A DNA stretch of 64,000 nucleotides from an uncultured Ruminococcus sp. (GCA_904393835.1 CAJFNC010000003.1:1-64000); one strand, 5' to 3'. Counted from the first letter of the stretch, positions 41,005 through 50,523 are shown. The notes: generated from the sequence alone by a model not told the origin. A program made the numbers and translations.

Positions 41005-41877
41005 CTAAAATCCGCAGTTTTTAAATGCCTGAGGAATACACTCAATTAAATCGGTTGGCAGCATTGAAATTTTCCCGAATTTTTCAGCCGCTACATCGCC
41101 TGCCGTTCCGTGAAGATATACAGCTGCCGCCGCTGCATCAAAAGCGTTTGCGCCCTGCGCAAGCAACGACCCTGTCATACCTGCGAGCACATCACCGCTG
41201 CCGCCCGTAGCCATTCCCGAATTGCCCGTTTTATTAATATAAGAGTCGTCGTTCGGTGAAGCAATAATTGTACCTGCACCCTTTAAAACAGTAACAACAT
41301 TGTACTTTGCGGCAAAATCACACGCCGTGTTTTCTCGGTCGGCATTTACAAGTTTTGCACTGCTGTTTGTCAGTCTGCCCATCTCACCCGGATGAGGGGT
41401 GATGATTATGGGAGCTTTTGCCTTTAAAAATATTTCGGGATTTTTAGCAATACAGTTTAGTGCGTCGGCGTCAATCACCATTGGCGTCGTGCAATTTTCT
41501 ACAAATGAATTAACAATGGCAACGGTATCGTCGCAAACCGACAATCCGCAGCCGATAAGCACCGCACTTGACTTTTCAGCCTCTTCAAGCAACCTGTCGA
41601 TATTTTCTTTGCTCAAAGCTCCGTTTTTATTTTCGGCAAGCGGAAAATATACGCTTTCGTAAATTGACTGAGCTATAATTTCGTAAATACTTTTTGGTAC
41701 CGCCGTCTTTAAAAGTCCCAATCCGCTGCGCAGTGCAGCTTTGCCTGCCATAACAGCCGCGCCTGCCATTCCGTAGCAGCCGCATATGCTCAAAAGCGAA
41801 CCTAGCGTTCCCTTGTTGGCGTCGTCAGGACGGTTAAAAACTGCTTTTTTTACTGCTTCTATATCTGTTATTTTCAT
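41005..41877 (-). CDS. nnrD: ADP-dependent NAD(P)H-hydrate dehydratase
   Basis: This metabolite-repair enzyme restores damaged NAD(P)H hydrates. The 290-residue ribokinase-like protein has IDADALNCI, TPHPGEMGRL and the nucleotide/catalytic loop GNSGMATGGSGDVLAGM, whose GSGD Asp is the expected catalytic residue, then YLHGTAGD. The epimerase half (NnrE) found in fused YjeF proteins is absent. It starts one base after the DUF6106-like gene ends. Confidence 0.93.
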   Translation of the reverse strand: MKITDIEAVKKAVFNRPDDANKGTLGSLLSICGCYGMAGAAVMAGKAALRSGLGLLKTAVPKSIYEIIAQSIYESVYFPLAENKNGALSKENIDRLLEEAEKSSAVLIGCGLSVCDDTVAIVNSFVENCTTPMVIDADALNCIAKNPEIFLKAKAPIIITPHPGEMGRLTNSSAKLVNADRENTACDFAAKYNVVTVLKGAGTIIASPNDDSYINKTGNSGMATGGSGDVLAGMTGSLLAQGANAFDAAAAAVYLHGTAGDVAAEKFGKISMLPTDLIECIPQAFKNCGF

Positions 41878-41878
41878 T

Positions 41879-42424
41879 TTAACGACCTGTATTTCTATGG
41901 TAGAAAAGCTTTAAAACAATATTTTTATTGAGGTGCGGCTTCATTCCCTGCAAAATATCGTCGTTTGGAGTAAATACCAGCAAACTTCTTCCATAAGCGG
42001 GACTGTTAAAAATTGCATAGTAATTTTCGTCGTCCTTGTCAAAATCGCGCGCGGCAATAAAGGTTTTCGTAAAACGTTTGCCCTTAGTGATTTTGTCGCC
42101 TTTTTCAAGCTCTTCAATCTCGTTGATGTTTATCTTACATATGTTTTTTCTGCGTCTGAGAGCAATTATCTTTGAAATTTTAAGTTCATTGCCCGCAACC
42201 GAATACTCAAATTCCACCTTCTGGCAGGAAAAAATGTACCATACCATATAAATTCCGCCGATAAAAAGAAATAAGCCGACATAGAACATATATGTTGTAA
42301 TCGTAAACGCAAGAAATGTAAACAGCACCGGGATAAAAAGTAAAATAACAACCGATAGAATTTTAATAACAATGTTTTTGGCTTTGGTTGCTCTTTTTAC
42401 AACCTGTTCGTTAAATCCGTCCAA
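41879..42424 (-). CDS. DUF6106-like two-helix membrane protein
   Basis: The 181-residue protein has two close membrane segments (about 20-70, with IVIKILSVVILLFIPVLFTFL and MFYVGLFLFIGGIYMVWYIF). A cytoplasmic beta-rich domain follows (FEYSVAGNELKISKIIALRRRKNIC, VFTPNDDILQGMKPHLN) that resembles small PH-like modules. Such proteins are found in Clostridia without known function. It lies between leuA and nnrD; the operon link to nnrD is by one-base spacing. Confidence 0.55.
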   Translation of the reverse strand: MDGFNEQVVKRATKAKNIVIKILSVVILLFIPVLFTFLAFTITTYMFYVGLFLFIGGIYMVWYIFSCQKVEFEYSVAGNELKISKIIALRRRKNICKININEIEELEKGDKITKGKRFTKTFIAARDFDKDDENYYAIFNSPAYGRSLLVFTPNDDILQGMKPHLNKNIVLKLFYHRNTGR

Positions 42425-42451
42425 TTTGTTTCTCCTTATATTATACTGAAA

Positions 42452-44128
42452 TCAAGCCTCTGCTCTGTTGATTGCGTTGAGCACACCCAGAACCGACGCT
42501 ACGTTTACGTTTGAATCAATGCCTATTCCGAAAATGTTGCCGCCGTCGGGCTTTTTAAGCTCAATATATGATACCGCCTTTGAGTCTGAACCCTGAGAAA
42601 TTGCGTGCTGGCTGTATGAAATAAACTCATATTTATCGAGCCCCACTTTTTTGAGAGCATTAAAGAAAGCGTCAATAGGACCGTTGCCGACGCCGATAAG
42701 CATAACCTCGTCACGGTCGTCAATTATCAACTTGCCCTTGAAATGCACGTAGTCTTTGCCGTTTTCGCTCTCTTCATAAATTTTTCTGCTTGAAAGCTTG
42801 TACTTCATCGGGTGATTGAGATAGTTCTGTTCAAACACCTCAAAAAGCTCTTTGGGAATAAGCTCACGCTCAAGCTCCTCGCACTTTTTCTGAACAAGCT
42901 TAGAAAACTCGGGGTGCATACGCTTTGGCAAATCATATCCGAAATTATGGCTCATTACAAAAGCCGCGCCACCCTTGCCGGACTGTGAATTGATTCTGAT
43001 AATCGGCTCGTACTCACGTCCCACATCTGCGGGGTCAATTGGCAAATACGGGATTTCCCACATTTCGGAATTGTGCTCTTTCATATATTGGAAGCCCTTG
43101 TTAATTGCATCCTGATGTGAGCCTGAGAAAGCGGTAAATACAAGATCGCCTACATATGGCTGACGGGGATCAATCTTCATATTTGTGCAGCGCTCATATA
43201 CTTCACGGAGCTTGGGAAGATTTGAAAAGTCAAGCTTGGGGTCAACACCCTGCGTGTACATATTAAGACCCATTGTAACTATGTCCATATTACCGGTGCG
43301 CTCACCGTTTCCGAAGAGTGTTCCCTCTACCCTATCGGCGCCTGCGAGCAATGCAAGTTCGCCTGCCGCAACGCCGCATCCGCGGTCGTTGTGAGTATGA
43401 ACGCTGATGATAGCCGACTCACGGTTTTTAAGGTGTCTTATAAAATATTCCACCTGGTCTGCAAATGTGTTTGGAGTGCACATTTCAACCGTATTGGGTA
43501 GATTGAGGATAACGGGATTTTCCTTGTCAGCACCGAGAGTTTCCATAACTCTGTCGCAAATCTCGACTGCGTTATCCATTTCTGTACCGCTGAAGCTTTC
43601 GGGAGAATATTCAAACCTGAAGTTTGTGTCACCTGTATATTCATCTGTAAGCTTTTTGATGAGCTTTGCGCCGTCAACAGCAATTTTGATTACGCCGTCC
43701 ATATCTGTTTTAAACACAACTTTTCTCTGCAAGGTTGAAGTTGAGTTGTAGAAGTGAATAATTACGTTTTTTGCACCCTTTACCGCCTCAAATGTTTTGC
43801 GGATAAGGTGTTCTCTTGCCTGTACAAGCACCTGAATTGTTACGTCGTCGGGAATATGATTTTTCTCAATAAGCTCACGACAGATTTCGTATTCTGTTTC
43901 CGACGCGCTGGGAAAACCGATTTCAATTTCTTTAAAGCCCATATCGCACAAAACATGGAAAAACTCGAGCTTTTCTTCAAGATTCATCGGGTCAACAAGC
44001 GCCTGGTTACCATCACGAAGGTCAACGCTGCACCAGACAGGAGCCTTGGTAATCGTGTTATCAGGCCATTGTCTGTCGGGCAAATTGATTTGCTTAAACG
44101 GAATGTACTTGTGAAATGACGGTTTCAT
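42452..44128 (-). CDS. leuA: 2-isopropylmalate synthase
   Basis: LeuA condenses 2-oxoisovalerate with acetyl-CoA, the first committed step to leucine. The 558-residue protein starts MKPSFHKYIPFKQINLPDR. It has the catalytic SVDLRDGNQALVDPM (metal and general-base region), VHTHNDRGCG (metal His pair), GTLFGNGERTGN and a C-terminal regulatory domain that binds leucine. The N-terminus and length are those of the long LeuA type (LeuA2). CAGGAGG before the ATG at 44128 decides the start. It is preceded by a T-box. Confidence 0.96.
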   Translation of the reverse strand: MKPSFHKYIPFKQINLPDRQWPDNTITKAPVWCSVDLRDGNQALVDPMNLEEKLEFFHVLCDMGFKEIEIGFPSASETEYEICRELIEKNHIPDDVTIQVLVQAREHLIRKTFEAVKGAKNVIIHFYNSTSTLQRKVVFKTDMDGVIKIAVDGAKLIKKLTDEYTGDTNFRFEYSPESFSGTEMDNAVEICDRVMETLGADKENPVILNLPNTVEMCTPNTFADQVEYFIRHLKNRESAIISVHTHNDRGCGVAAGELALLAGADRVEGTLFGNGERTGNMDIVTMGLNMYTQGVDPKLDFSNLPKLREVYERCTNMKIDPRQPYVGDLVFTAFSGSHQDAINKGFQYMKEHNSEMWEIPYLPIDPADVGREYEPIIRINSQSGKGGAAFVMSHNFGYDLPKRMHPEFSKLVQKKCEELERELIPKELFEVFEQNYLNHPMKYKLSSRKIYEESENGKDYVHFKGKLIIDDRDEVMLIGVGNGPIDAFFNALKKVGLDKYEFISYSQHAISQGSDSKAVSYIELKKPDGGNIFGIGIDSNVNVASVLGVLNAINRAEA

Positions 44129-44149
44129 AGTATATAACCTCCTGAAAAA

Positions 44150-44459
44150 ATAGCAATAAAAAAAGCCCCTTAAATGCACGGCTGAGCCGACACTATTAGG
44201 GACGAAAAATTCGTGGTACCACCCAAATTCAGGCACACATCACTGTATGCCTCTTACAGACTTCCAACAAAGTCCTGACAAATAACGCTGTCAAGCGTTC
44301 CGCATTAGACAGTTAAACACACTGTTTCACACGAAAAACTCGGGGATGAGCTATCCATACAAGCCTTCACGCCGAACTTACACCAACCGTCGGCTCTCTT
44401 GGCAGAAAAACTTATATCTTATTCCCGTCAATGTTTTTAAGGGGTTTATTATGCTTTGT
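44150..44459 (-). promoter_or_regulatory. T-box riboswitch, leucine type
   Basis: The minus-strand leader carries the T-box bulge sequence GGGTGGTACCACG (about 44213-44225) before a terminator made from CCCTAA and TTAAGGGG arms with a GC-rich inner stem (about 44165-44203) and a T7 run (44158-44164). Stem I shows AGAGAGCCGACGG and a specifier loop in which CTC (44348-44350), a Leu codon, precedes ATCCCCGAG. Uncharged tRNA-Leu would stabilise the antiterminator and turn on leuA. Confidence 0.95.
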
Positions 44460-44465
44460 TAATAT

Positions 44466-44494
44466 ATTATATACGCTAAAAAGAGCATTGTCAA
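44466..44494 (-). promoter_or_regulatory. leuA T-box promoter
   Basis: TTGACA (44489-44494, minus) and TATAAT (44466-44471) are a consensus pair with a 17-base spacer, so initiation is strong and control is left to the T-box. Confidence 0.88.
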
Positions 44495-44646
44495 GGGATT
44501 TTCCTCAAAATTCAGTATCATATTTAGCACACATATTACCGGTAATTATATTGAAAAAATATGTAATTTGGCTCTGCACCGCAAATGATGCAGAGCCTGA
44601 TTTTTAATATGTTTGATTAAATTGACAATTGTTTAATCACCGATTA

Positions 44647-45858
44647 TCAAAAGTCAATATCTAAATCATAATAGCAAGCCTTAAGAAGTTTTTCCATATC
44701 TTCCTGGCTTGGCTGACGCGGGTTAGAACCTGTACAAGCATCACCGATTGCGTTAGCGGCTGTTTCCGATAACTTATCCATAAACTCTTTTTCATCAATA
44801 ATGCTTACATCAGCCTTTACGCCGCCCTGACCGTAATTCTTAATTGCCTGAGGAATGTCAAGCTGGTCGTTCATACTGCGGAGTTCAGCGATAAGGGCGT
44901 CAACGAGTGCATCTGTTGTGTCACCCTTTAAGCCGATGAATTTAGCGATATAAGCGTAGCGCTCTGCAGCAACAGCGTCCTTAGAGTTGTATTTGATTAC
45001 CTTGGGAAGATACATAGCATTTGCGCAGCCGTGAATAATATGACCGCCTGAGAAAGCAGCGCCGGTCTTGTGAGCCATTGAGTGAACAATACCAAGCAGA
45101 GCATTTGAGAATGCCATACCTGCAAGGCACTGAGCGTCGTGCATTGTGTCACGAGCAGCCATATCGCCGTCATATGACTTTTTAAGATTTTGGTGAATCA
45201 ACTTAATTGCGTGAAGCGCAAGTGCATCCGTATATTCGCAGTGTAATGTGGAAACATAAGCTTCGATAGCATGTGTCATTGCATCCATACCCGTGTGAGC
45301 CGTAAGCTTCTTGGGCATTGTTTCTGCAAGCGCAGGATCAACAATGGCAATATCGGGGGTAATATTAAAGTCAGCCAACGGATACTTGATGCCCTTTGTA
45401 TAGTCGGTAATAACCGAAAATGCAGTAACTTCGGTAGCAGTACCGGAAGTTGACGGAATTGCGCAGAACTTAGCTTTTGTTCTCAGTTTCGGGAAGTTAA
45501 ACGGCTTAATAAGATCCTCAAACGATGTTTCGGGATACTCATAGAATGCCCACATAGCTTTTGCAGCGTCAATCGGTGAGCCGCCGCCCATTGCAACAAT
45601 CCAGTCAGGCTGAAATTCTGTCATTGCAGCTGCGCCTTTCATTACTGTTTCTACCGAAGGATCGGGTTCTACGCCTTCAAAAAGCTTAACCTCCATACCT
45701 GCTTCTTTTAAATATTCAACAGCTTTGTCAAGAAAACCGAAACGTTTCATTGAACCGCCGCCTACAACAACTATTGCCTTTTTTCCTTCCAAATTTTTAA
45801 GGCTTGAAAGTGCGTCCTTGCCGTGATAAAGGTCACGAGGCAATGTGAATCTGTACAT
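44647..45858 (-). CDS. Iron-containing alcohol dehydrogenase
   Basis: The 403-residue group III dehydrogenase has the NAD(P) motif VVVGGGSMKRFG and the family signature AMGGGSPIDAAKAMW, with IPSTSGTATEVTAFSVIT. The iron ligands come from Asp/His in the MDAMTHAIEAYVS and HSMAHKTGAAFSGGHIIHGCANA segments. Such enzymes reduce aldehydes to ethanol or butanol in fermentation. It is monocistronic with AGGAGGAG before the ATG. A perfect inverted repeat in its promoter suggests repression. Confidence 0.94.
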   Translation of the reverse strand: MYRFTLPRDLYHGKDALSSLKNLEGKKAIVVVGGGSMKRFGFLDKAVEYLKEAGMEVKLFEGVEPDPSVETVMKGAAAMTEFQPDWIVAMGGGSPIDAAKAMWAFYEYPETSFEDLIKPFNFPKLRTKAKFCAIPSTSGTATEVTAFSVITDYTKGIKYPLADFNITPDIAIVDPALAETMPKKLTAHTGMDAMTHAIEAYVSTLHCEYTDALALHAIKLIHQNLKKSYDGDMAARDTMHDAQCLAGMAFSNALLGIVHSMAHKTGAAFSGGHIIHGCANAMYLPKVIKYNSKDAVAAERYAYIAKFIGLKGDTTDALVDALIAELRSMNDQLDIPQAIKNYGQGGVKADVSIIDEKEFMDKLSETAANAIGDACTGSNPRQPSQEDMEKLLKACYYDLDIDF

Positions 45859-45909
45859 TTATATCTCCTCCTGTTGAGAAAAATTCGTCAATTCGTTTTG
45901 ACTATGTTT

Positions 45910-45948
45910 ATTATAACATTGCCATTTTATAAAGTAAACACTTTATAA
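45910..45948 (-). promoter_or_regulatory. Alcohol dehydrogenase promoter with inverted repeat
   Basis: On the minus strand TTTACT (45933-45938) and TATAAT (45910-45915) are 17 bases apart. TTATAAAGT-AAAC-ACTTTATAA (45927-45948) is a perfect 9-4-9 inverted repeat covering the -35. It is not the known TTGTGAA-type or TTGTTAA-type Rex site, so the regulator is unknown. Confidence 0.7.
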
Positions 45949-46039
45949 GTAGAAACTTGTAGGTAATTTTTATGGAATTTGCACAATTATTCTTTTCAGG
46001 AAATTTATAAAAGCACAGCATTATTACAATCACAAAATT

Positions 46040-46951
46040 TTACAATCCATAGACATTATCGTCGCCCATAGCGTACTTCTTTACACCCTCCATAAAAAGC
46101 TTTGCCGCGGGGTTAGCAATGTTCTTTTTCCACGCCATAACGTAGGCGATGCCGGTGTCTATTTCATCTATTGGATATATTTCGGTAAATTCCGAAGAAG
46201 CATACTTTGCAAGCGAAGAAGGTATAACCGAAATACCGATTCCCGACGATACCGACACGTACATTGATACAAGGTCGTCAAAAGTAGTCTCGGTATTTGG
46301 GGAAATGTGAAAAGTTCTGAGTAAATCCATTATTTCCATATATACTATTGGAGAGACCGTTTCTGACATAAGCAGAATTTTTTCGTTTGCCAAATCCTTA
46401 ATATTAATGCTTTTTCTGCCTTTGAACTTTGAATTTTTGGCTGTAACCACACACAGCGATTCGCAGTGCGTAGTAATTGACTCTATGTTTGAGCTTTCGG
46501 GAACCATATCACGCGGCATAAAACAGAAATCAAAATCATTTCCCGTAATTGCCTGGCTTCGGTCAACCTCGTCTATCTGACGAACGTCAACCGTAATGCT
46601 CGGATACTTATTATTAAAGTCAGCAATGCATTTTGACGGAAAGCTTACCGAGGTTATGTCACAGCCGATTGTAATTTTACCCTGACCGCCGTCATGCATT
46701 TGTTTGATTATTGTTTTTGCCTTTTTTAATGTATCAACTATTTCCATTGCATAAGGCAGAAGAGTTTTGCCCTCGTTTGTAATAATTACATCACGGTGCG
46801 AGCGGGTAAACAGCTGCACGCCGAATTCCTTTTCAAGATCGCTCACGTAGCGGCTTACAGTTGACTGAGAAACGTAATTTCTGCGCGCAGCCTCAGAAAA
46901 GTTAAGTGTCTGGGCAACCGAAATAAAACAGTTTAGCTGATTAATGTCCAT
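46040..46951 (-). CDS. LysR-type transcriptional regulator
   Basis: The 303-residue regulator has the N-terminal winged helix (INQLNCFISVAQTLNFSEAARRNYVSQSTVSRYVSDLEKEFGVQLF, about 4-48) and a periplasmic-binding-like effector domain (about 90-300). AAAGGTGA before the ATG at 46951 favours that start over a GTG three codons up. It is divergent from the ketoacyl synthase operon, the normal arrangement for a LysR activator; the effector may be an acyl-CoA or related acid. Confidence 0.93.
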   Translation of the reverse strand: MDINQLNCFISVAQTLNFSEAARRNYVSQSTVSRYVSDLEKEFGVQLFTRSHRDVIITNEGKTLLPYAMEIVDTLKKAKTIIKQMHDGGQGKITIGCDITSVSFPSKCIADFNNKYPSITVDVRQIDEVDRSQAITGNDFDFCFMPRDMVPESSNIESITTHCESLCVVTAKNSKFKGRKSINIKDLANEKILLMSETVSPIVYMEIMDLLRTFHISPNTETTFDDLVSMYVSVSSGIGISVIPSSLAKYASSEFTEIYPIDEIDTGIAYVMAWKKNIANPAAKLFMEGVKKYAMGDDNVYGL

Positions 46952-47041
46952 TTTTATCACCTTTATTGGTTTTTAACGTCGTAATTTGTTTATTCTTTTT
47001 GGGTACGTCTTTTTATCGTTATGCAGAATACAGATTTTTTT

Positions 47042-47128
47042 ATGCAAAACCTGTTTATTTTGCATTATCGAACCCGTTGCATAATATTTCCTGTTCTGTT
47101 ATAATTCAAGTATAGCATAATAGTATGC
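47042..47128 (+). promoter_or_regulatory. Ketoacyl synthase operon promoter and LysR-type sites
   Basis: TTGCAT (47077-47082) and TATAAT (47100-47105) with 17 bases between predict a start near 47112. ATGCAAAA (47042-47049) and TTTTGCAT (47058-47065) form a perfect inverted repeat centred near -58, close to the usual LysR recognition position. A second GCAT/ATGC pair (47115-47128) lies at the start of the transcript. Confidence 0.75.
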
Positions 47129-47176
47129 AAAATGTAAATAGCTATTTATCAAATTGTGCACAAGGAGTTATACATT

Positions 47177-48397
47177 ATGAAAAAAATCGTTATCACGGGC
47201 ATGGGCGCCGTAACCCCCTTGGGAATCGGCGTTGAAACCTATTGGAACAACCTTATAAGCGGTGTTTCGGGCATTGACACAATCAAAAGCTTTGACCCCT
47301 CTGAACTTGCCGTTCAGTTTGCGGGTGAAATAAAGAATTTTAATCCCGCCGACTATCTTCCGAAAGACCTAATAAGAAAAACAGACGCCTTTATGCAGTA
47401 CGCGTACATAGCCGCTGTAGAGGCACTCAAACAGAGCGGCGTTGAGATTGAACCGAAAAGAACAGGTATTGTAATGGGTACTGCCATGAGCGGTATTTCA
47501 ACCACGGCGTTCACTCAGGATACGCTGTCGAGTGCATCTCACAAAAAGGTCGGTCCCAGATTTATTCCTAAAATCCTCGGCAACATCGCCGCAGCAAATA
47601 TTGCCATTGACTACAATATTCAGGGACCAAGTCTTACGGTCAGCACCGCTTGCTCATCGGGCGGCGACGCTATCGGAACAGCTTGTATGTGCATAAAAGC
47701 AGGCAGGGCTGACGTGATGATCGCGCTCGGCGCAGAATCGACGCTTTGTCCGCTTGTTATTTATTCGCTCGCAAACGCAAAGGCTCTTTCAAGAAGGAAC
47801 GACTCCCCCGCTACCGCAAGCAGACCGTTTGACGTTACGCGCGACGGCTTTGTAATCGGCGAAGGCGGCGGTGCGCTTATTCTTGAAACAGAAGAGCACG
47901 CTCTTGCAAGAGGCGCAAAAATTCTTGGCGAAGTCAAGGGCTGGGGCAACACTTCCGATGCCTATCACGTTACCGCTCCGCATCCCGAAGGAAGAGGCGC
48001 AATTGAATGTATGCACCAGTCTCTTGAAGATGCCGGACTCAAGCCGGAGGATATTGACTATATCAACGCTCACGGCACGGCAACCAATAAAGGCGACGCT
48101 GTTGAAGCGGCGTCTATTAAAAAAGTATTTAAAGACCACCTGCCATATGTCAGCTCAACAAAGGGCGCTACCGGTCATATGATGGGTGCAGGCGGTATTA
48201 CCGAAACAATCGCCTGCATAAAGGCAATTGAAACAGGTATTATTCCTCCGACAATCAACCTTCATGAGGTTGATCCCGAATGTGCAGGCATTGACTTTGT
48301 TGCAAACGTCGCAAAGAAAGCCGAAGTTAAATACGCTATGTCAAACGCACTGGGATTCGGAGGTCAGAACTCAAGTATTATTGTGGGCAAATATTAA
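47177..48397 (+). CDS. Beta-ketoacyl-ACP synthase, FabF type
   Basis: The 406-residue condensing enzyme has a complete Cys-His-His triad: C159 in VSTACSSGGD, H299 in NAHGTATNKGD and H334 in KGATGHMMGAGG. KAS II enzymes extend acyl-ACP with malonyl-ACP. The standard fab cluster genes (acpP, fabD, fabG) are absent; instead an acyl-CoA ligase and a thioesterase follow. It may therefore serve a special acyl product or adjust fatty acid length. AAGGAG before the ATG at 47177 decides the start. Confidence 0.92.
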   Translation: MKKIVITGMGAVTPLGIGVETYWNNLISGVSGIDTIKSFDPSELAVQFAGEIKNFNPADYLPKDLIRKTDAFMQYAYIAAVEALKQSGVEIEPKRTGIVMGTAMSGISTTAFTQDTLSSASHKKVGPRFIPKILGNIAAANIAIDYNIQGPSLTVSTACSSGGDAIGTACMCIKAGRADVMIALGAESTLCPLVIYSLANAKALSRRNDSPATASRPFDVTRDGFVIGEGGGALILETEEHALARGAKILGEVKGWGNTSDAYHVTAPHPEGRGAIECMHQSLEDAGLKPEDIDYINAHGTATNKGDAVEAASIKKVFKDHLPYVSSTKGATGHMMGAGGITETIACIKAIETGIIPPTINLHEVDPECAGIDFVANVAKKAEVKYAMSNALGFGGQNSSIIVGKY

Positions 48398-48419
48398 ATT
48401 TTGAAAGCGAGGAAACCCT

Positions 48420-50081
48420 ATGAATCTTACTTACGATTACACAATGTTTAAGGAAACTTTTGAAAGCGAATTTACATGGCTTAACGGCTTTATGAGAAAT
48501 GTCAACCGCTTTGGCGAGCGCGACGCTCTTTATGATCCCGCGGGTAATCGTAAATGGACTTATGACAAGCTAAACAAGGACAGCAACAAGCTTGCAAATA
48601 AGATGAAAAAAGACGGCGTTGCTAAAAACGACGTGCTCTTTATGCAGCTCTTTAACTGTCCCGAGTTTTTGTTCGGCTATATCGGCGCGCAGAAAATCGG
48701 AGCTATCTGCAACCCCGCAAACTTTAACCTTTCTCCCGGCGAAACTGCCGAAATTATAAGTCACAACAAGCCCAAGGTATATATGTATGACTCTGAAATT
48801 GTAAACACGGCGGTTGAGGCAATAAGTATTTCAGAACACAAACCCGAAGTTATTGTTGCAGTAAACGCATCGGGCAAGGACTTTAAACTTCCCGAAGGTC
48901 ATATCCTTTATGATGATTATGTAAAAGATTCATCCCGGGAAAATCCGCCGATTGACTTTGCTCCGCATATCTATGACGAGGTTGTAAGATTGCAGACCTC
49001 GGGTACGACGGGTACTCCAAAGGGTGTTCCGCTTAATAATATTAATGAAGTTTTATCGGCTCACGATGTAATTATGCATTTTCCCCTTAACCCCAAGGAT
49101 ATAACAATGAATATGACGCCGTGGTTCCACAGAGGCGGCTTACATTCGGGCGGTCCCACGCCGACACTCTATGTAGGCGCCGCAATGGTGGTACTCAGGG
49201 CATTTAATCCTAAAACCGTTTTTGAATATGTTGAAAAAATCGGTATAACCTTTTTAACCGGCGTTCCGTCGGTTCTTACCTTGCTTGCAAACCGTCAGGA
49301 AAAACACCCTTCCGATATTTCTACACTTAAAGGTATTGTCACAATGGGCAGTCCGCTTGAAAAAGAGGCTTGTATTCGATTCCAAAAAGTGCTTACACCA
49401 AATATTTTCAACGGCTACGGTACAACCGAATCTTTCTGGAACACTTTTCTGCGTCCGTTTGACCTGCCTGAAATGTCAGGCACGGCAGGACGTTCTTGTA
49501 CTGACGACGAAGTCAGAATAGTAAAGGTTTACGATGACAAAAAGGCTGAACCGGACGACATTGTTGCGAAAAACAACGCCGAAGAGGGTGAAGTTATTAT
49601 AAAATGTCCCGCAAAGTCTACCTACTGCTACATTAACAACGAGCAGGCTACTAAAGAGAAGTTCTACAAGGGCTGGATGTACACGGGCGACATCGGTACA
49701 TGGGACGATAAGCAGTTCATCACAATTGCCGGCAGAAAAGACGATATGATTATCAGCAAAGGCGAAAACATTTATCCCGCCCGTATTGAAGAAGTTTTAA
49801 ACTGCCACCCCAAGGTTAGAGAATGTATCGTCACAGGCGTGCCCGACAGCACAAGAGGTGAATCGGTCGCCGCTTATGTAATTAAAGAGGATGAAAGTCT
49901 TACCGTCGCGGAACTTATGGATTATTGTGCGAAATCCCCGAACCTCTCTAAGTATCAGGCGCCTAGATACTATCGCTTTGTAACCGAGCTTCCTCAGACC
50001 GCTACAGGTAAAAAACAGCACTTCATCATAAAAGAACAGGCTAAAAAAGACCTTGAAAACGGTCTTCTCTTAAAAAAATAA
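48420..50081 (+). CDS. AMP-forming acyl-CoA synthetase/ligase
   Basis: The 553-residue ANL-superfamily enzyme has the P-loop LQTSGTTGTPKGVPL (about 192-206), the GYGTTE motif (NGYGTTESF), YTGDIGTWDD and the hinge GRKDDMIISKGENIYPARIEE. The catalytic Lys is in ATGKKQHF near the C-terminus. It activates a carboxylic acid as acyl-AMP and then thioester. The chain length is unknown. It follows the KAS gene after 22 bases with GAGGAAA as ribosome site. Confidence 0.92.
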   Translation: MNLTYDYTMFKETFESEFTWLNGFMRNVNRFGERDALYDPAGNRKWTYDKLNKDSNKLANKMKKDGVAKNDVLFMQLFNCPEFLFGYIGAQKIGAICNPANFNLSPGETAEIISHNKPKVYMYDSEIVNTAVEAISISEHKPEVIVAVNASGKDFKLPEGHILYDDYVKDSSRENPPIDFAPHIYDEVVRLQTSGTTGTPKGVPLNNINEVLSAHDVIMHFPLNPKDITMNMTPWFHRGGLHSGGPTPTLYVGAAMVVLRAFNPKTVFEYVEKIGITFLTGVPSVLTLLANRQEKHPSDISTLKGIVTMGSPLEKEACIRFQKVLTPNIFNGYGTTESFWNTFLRPFDLPEMSGTAGRSCTDDEVRIVKVYDDKKAEPDDIVAKNNAEEGEVIIKCPAKSTYCYINNEQATKEKFYKGWMYTGDIGTWDDKQFITIAGRKDDMIISKGENIYPARIEEVLNCHPKVRECIVTGVPDSTRGESVAAYVIKEDESLTVAELMDYCAKSPNLSKYQAPRYYRFVTELPQTATGKKQHFIIKEQAKKDLENGLLLKK

Positions 50082-50093
50082 AGGATATATTCT

Positions 50094-50513
50094 ATGTCAG
50101 TATACAGGTACAACAGGCGTGTGTCTTACTATGAAACCGACAAAATGGGTATAGTCCACCACACAAACCATATAAGATTTTTTGAAGAAGCACGAGTCAA
50201 TTTTATGTACAGTATCGGCTGTGATGTCCGTGAGCTTGAAAAAAAAGGTATTTTCATACCCAATGTTGACGCATATGCAAAGTATGTGAAACCAATAAAG
50301 TTTTTTGACGATATCTGCGTTGAAGTAAAGCTTGTTAAAATCAGCGGCGCAAAAATGCAATATGAATACACAATTACCTTGTGCGGCACAGGCAAAATTG
50401 CAGCTACAGGCTCCACTACACACTGCTTTGTGCATTCCGATATGACTCCTGTAAACATCAAAAAAATTGACCCGCAGTTCTTTGAGAACTTAAAAAATAA
50501 TATAAGCGAATAA
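50094..50513 (+). CDS. Hotdog-fold acyl-CoA thioesterase
   Basis: The 139-residue protein has the 4-hydroxybenzoyl-CoA thioesterase/YbgC signature near the N-terminus, VSYYETDKMGIVHHTNHIRFFEEAR (Asp in ETDKMG is the catalytic residue, H in VHHTNH conserved). It then has the hotdog strands VEVKLVKISGAKMQYEYTI and TGSTTHCFV. It hydrolyses acyl-CoA or acyl-ACP. As the last gene of the KAS-ligase-thioesterase operon it could release the product or clear stalled acyl groups. Confidence 0.9.
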   Translation: MSVYRYNRRVSYYETDKMGIVHHTNHIRFFEEARVNFMYSIGCDVRELEKKGIFIPNVDAYAKYVKPIKFFDDICVEVKLVKISGAKMQYEYTITLCGTGKIAATGSTTHCFVHSDMTPVNIKKIDPQFFENLKNNISE

Positions 50514-50523
50514 CCCTATTTAA

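Noticed and set aside
45927-45948. Rex operator for the alcohol dehydrogenase
   Set aside because: The half-sites TTATAAAGT differ from both TTGTGAA and TTGTTAA consensus forms.
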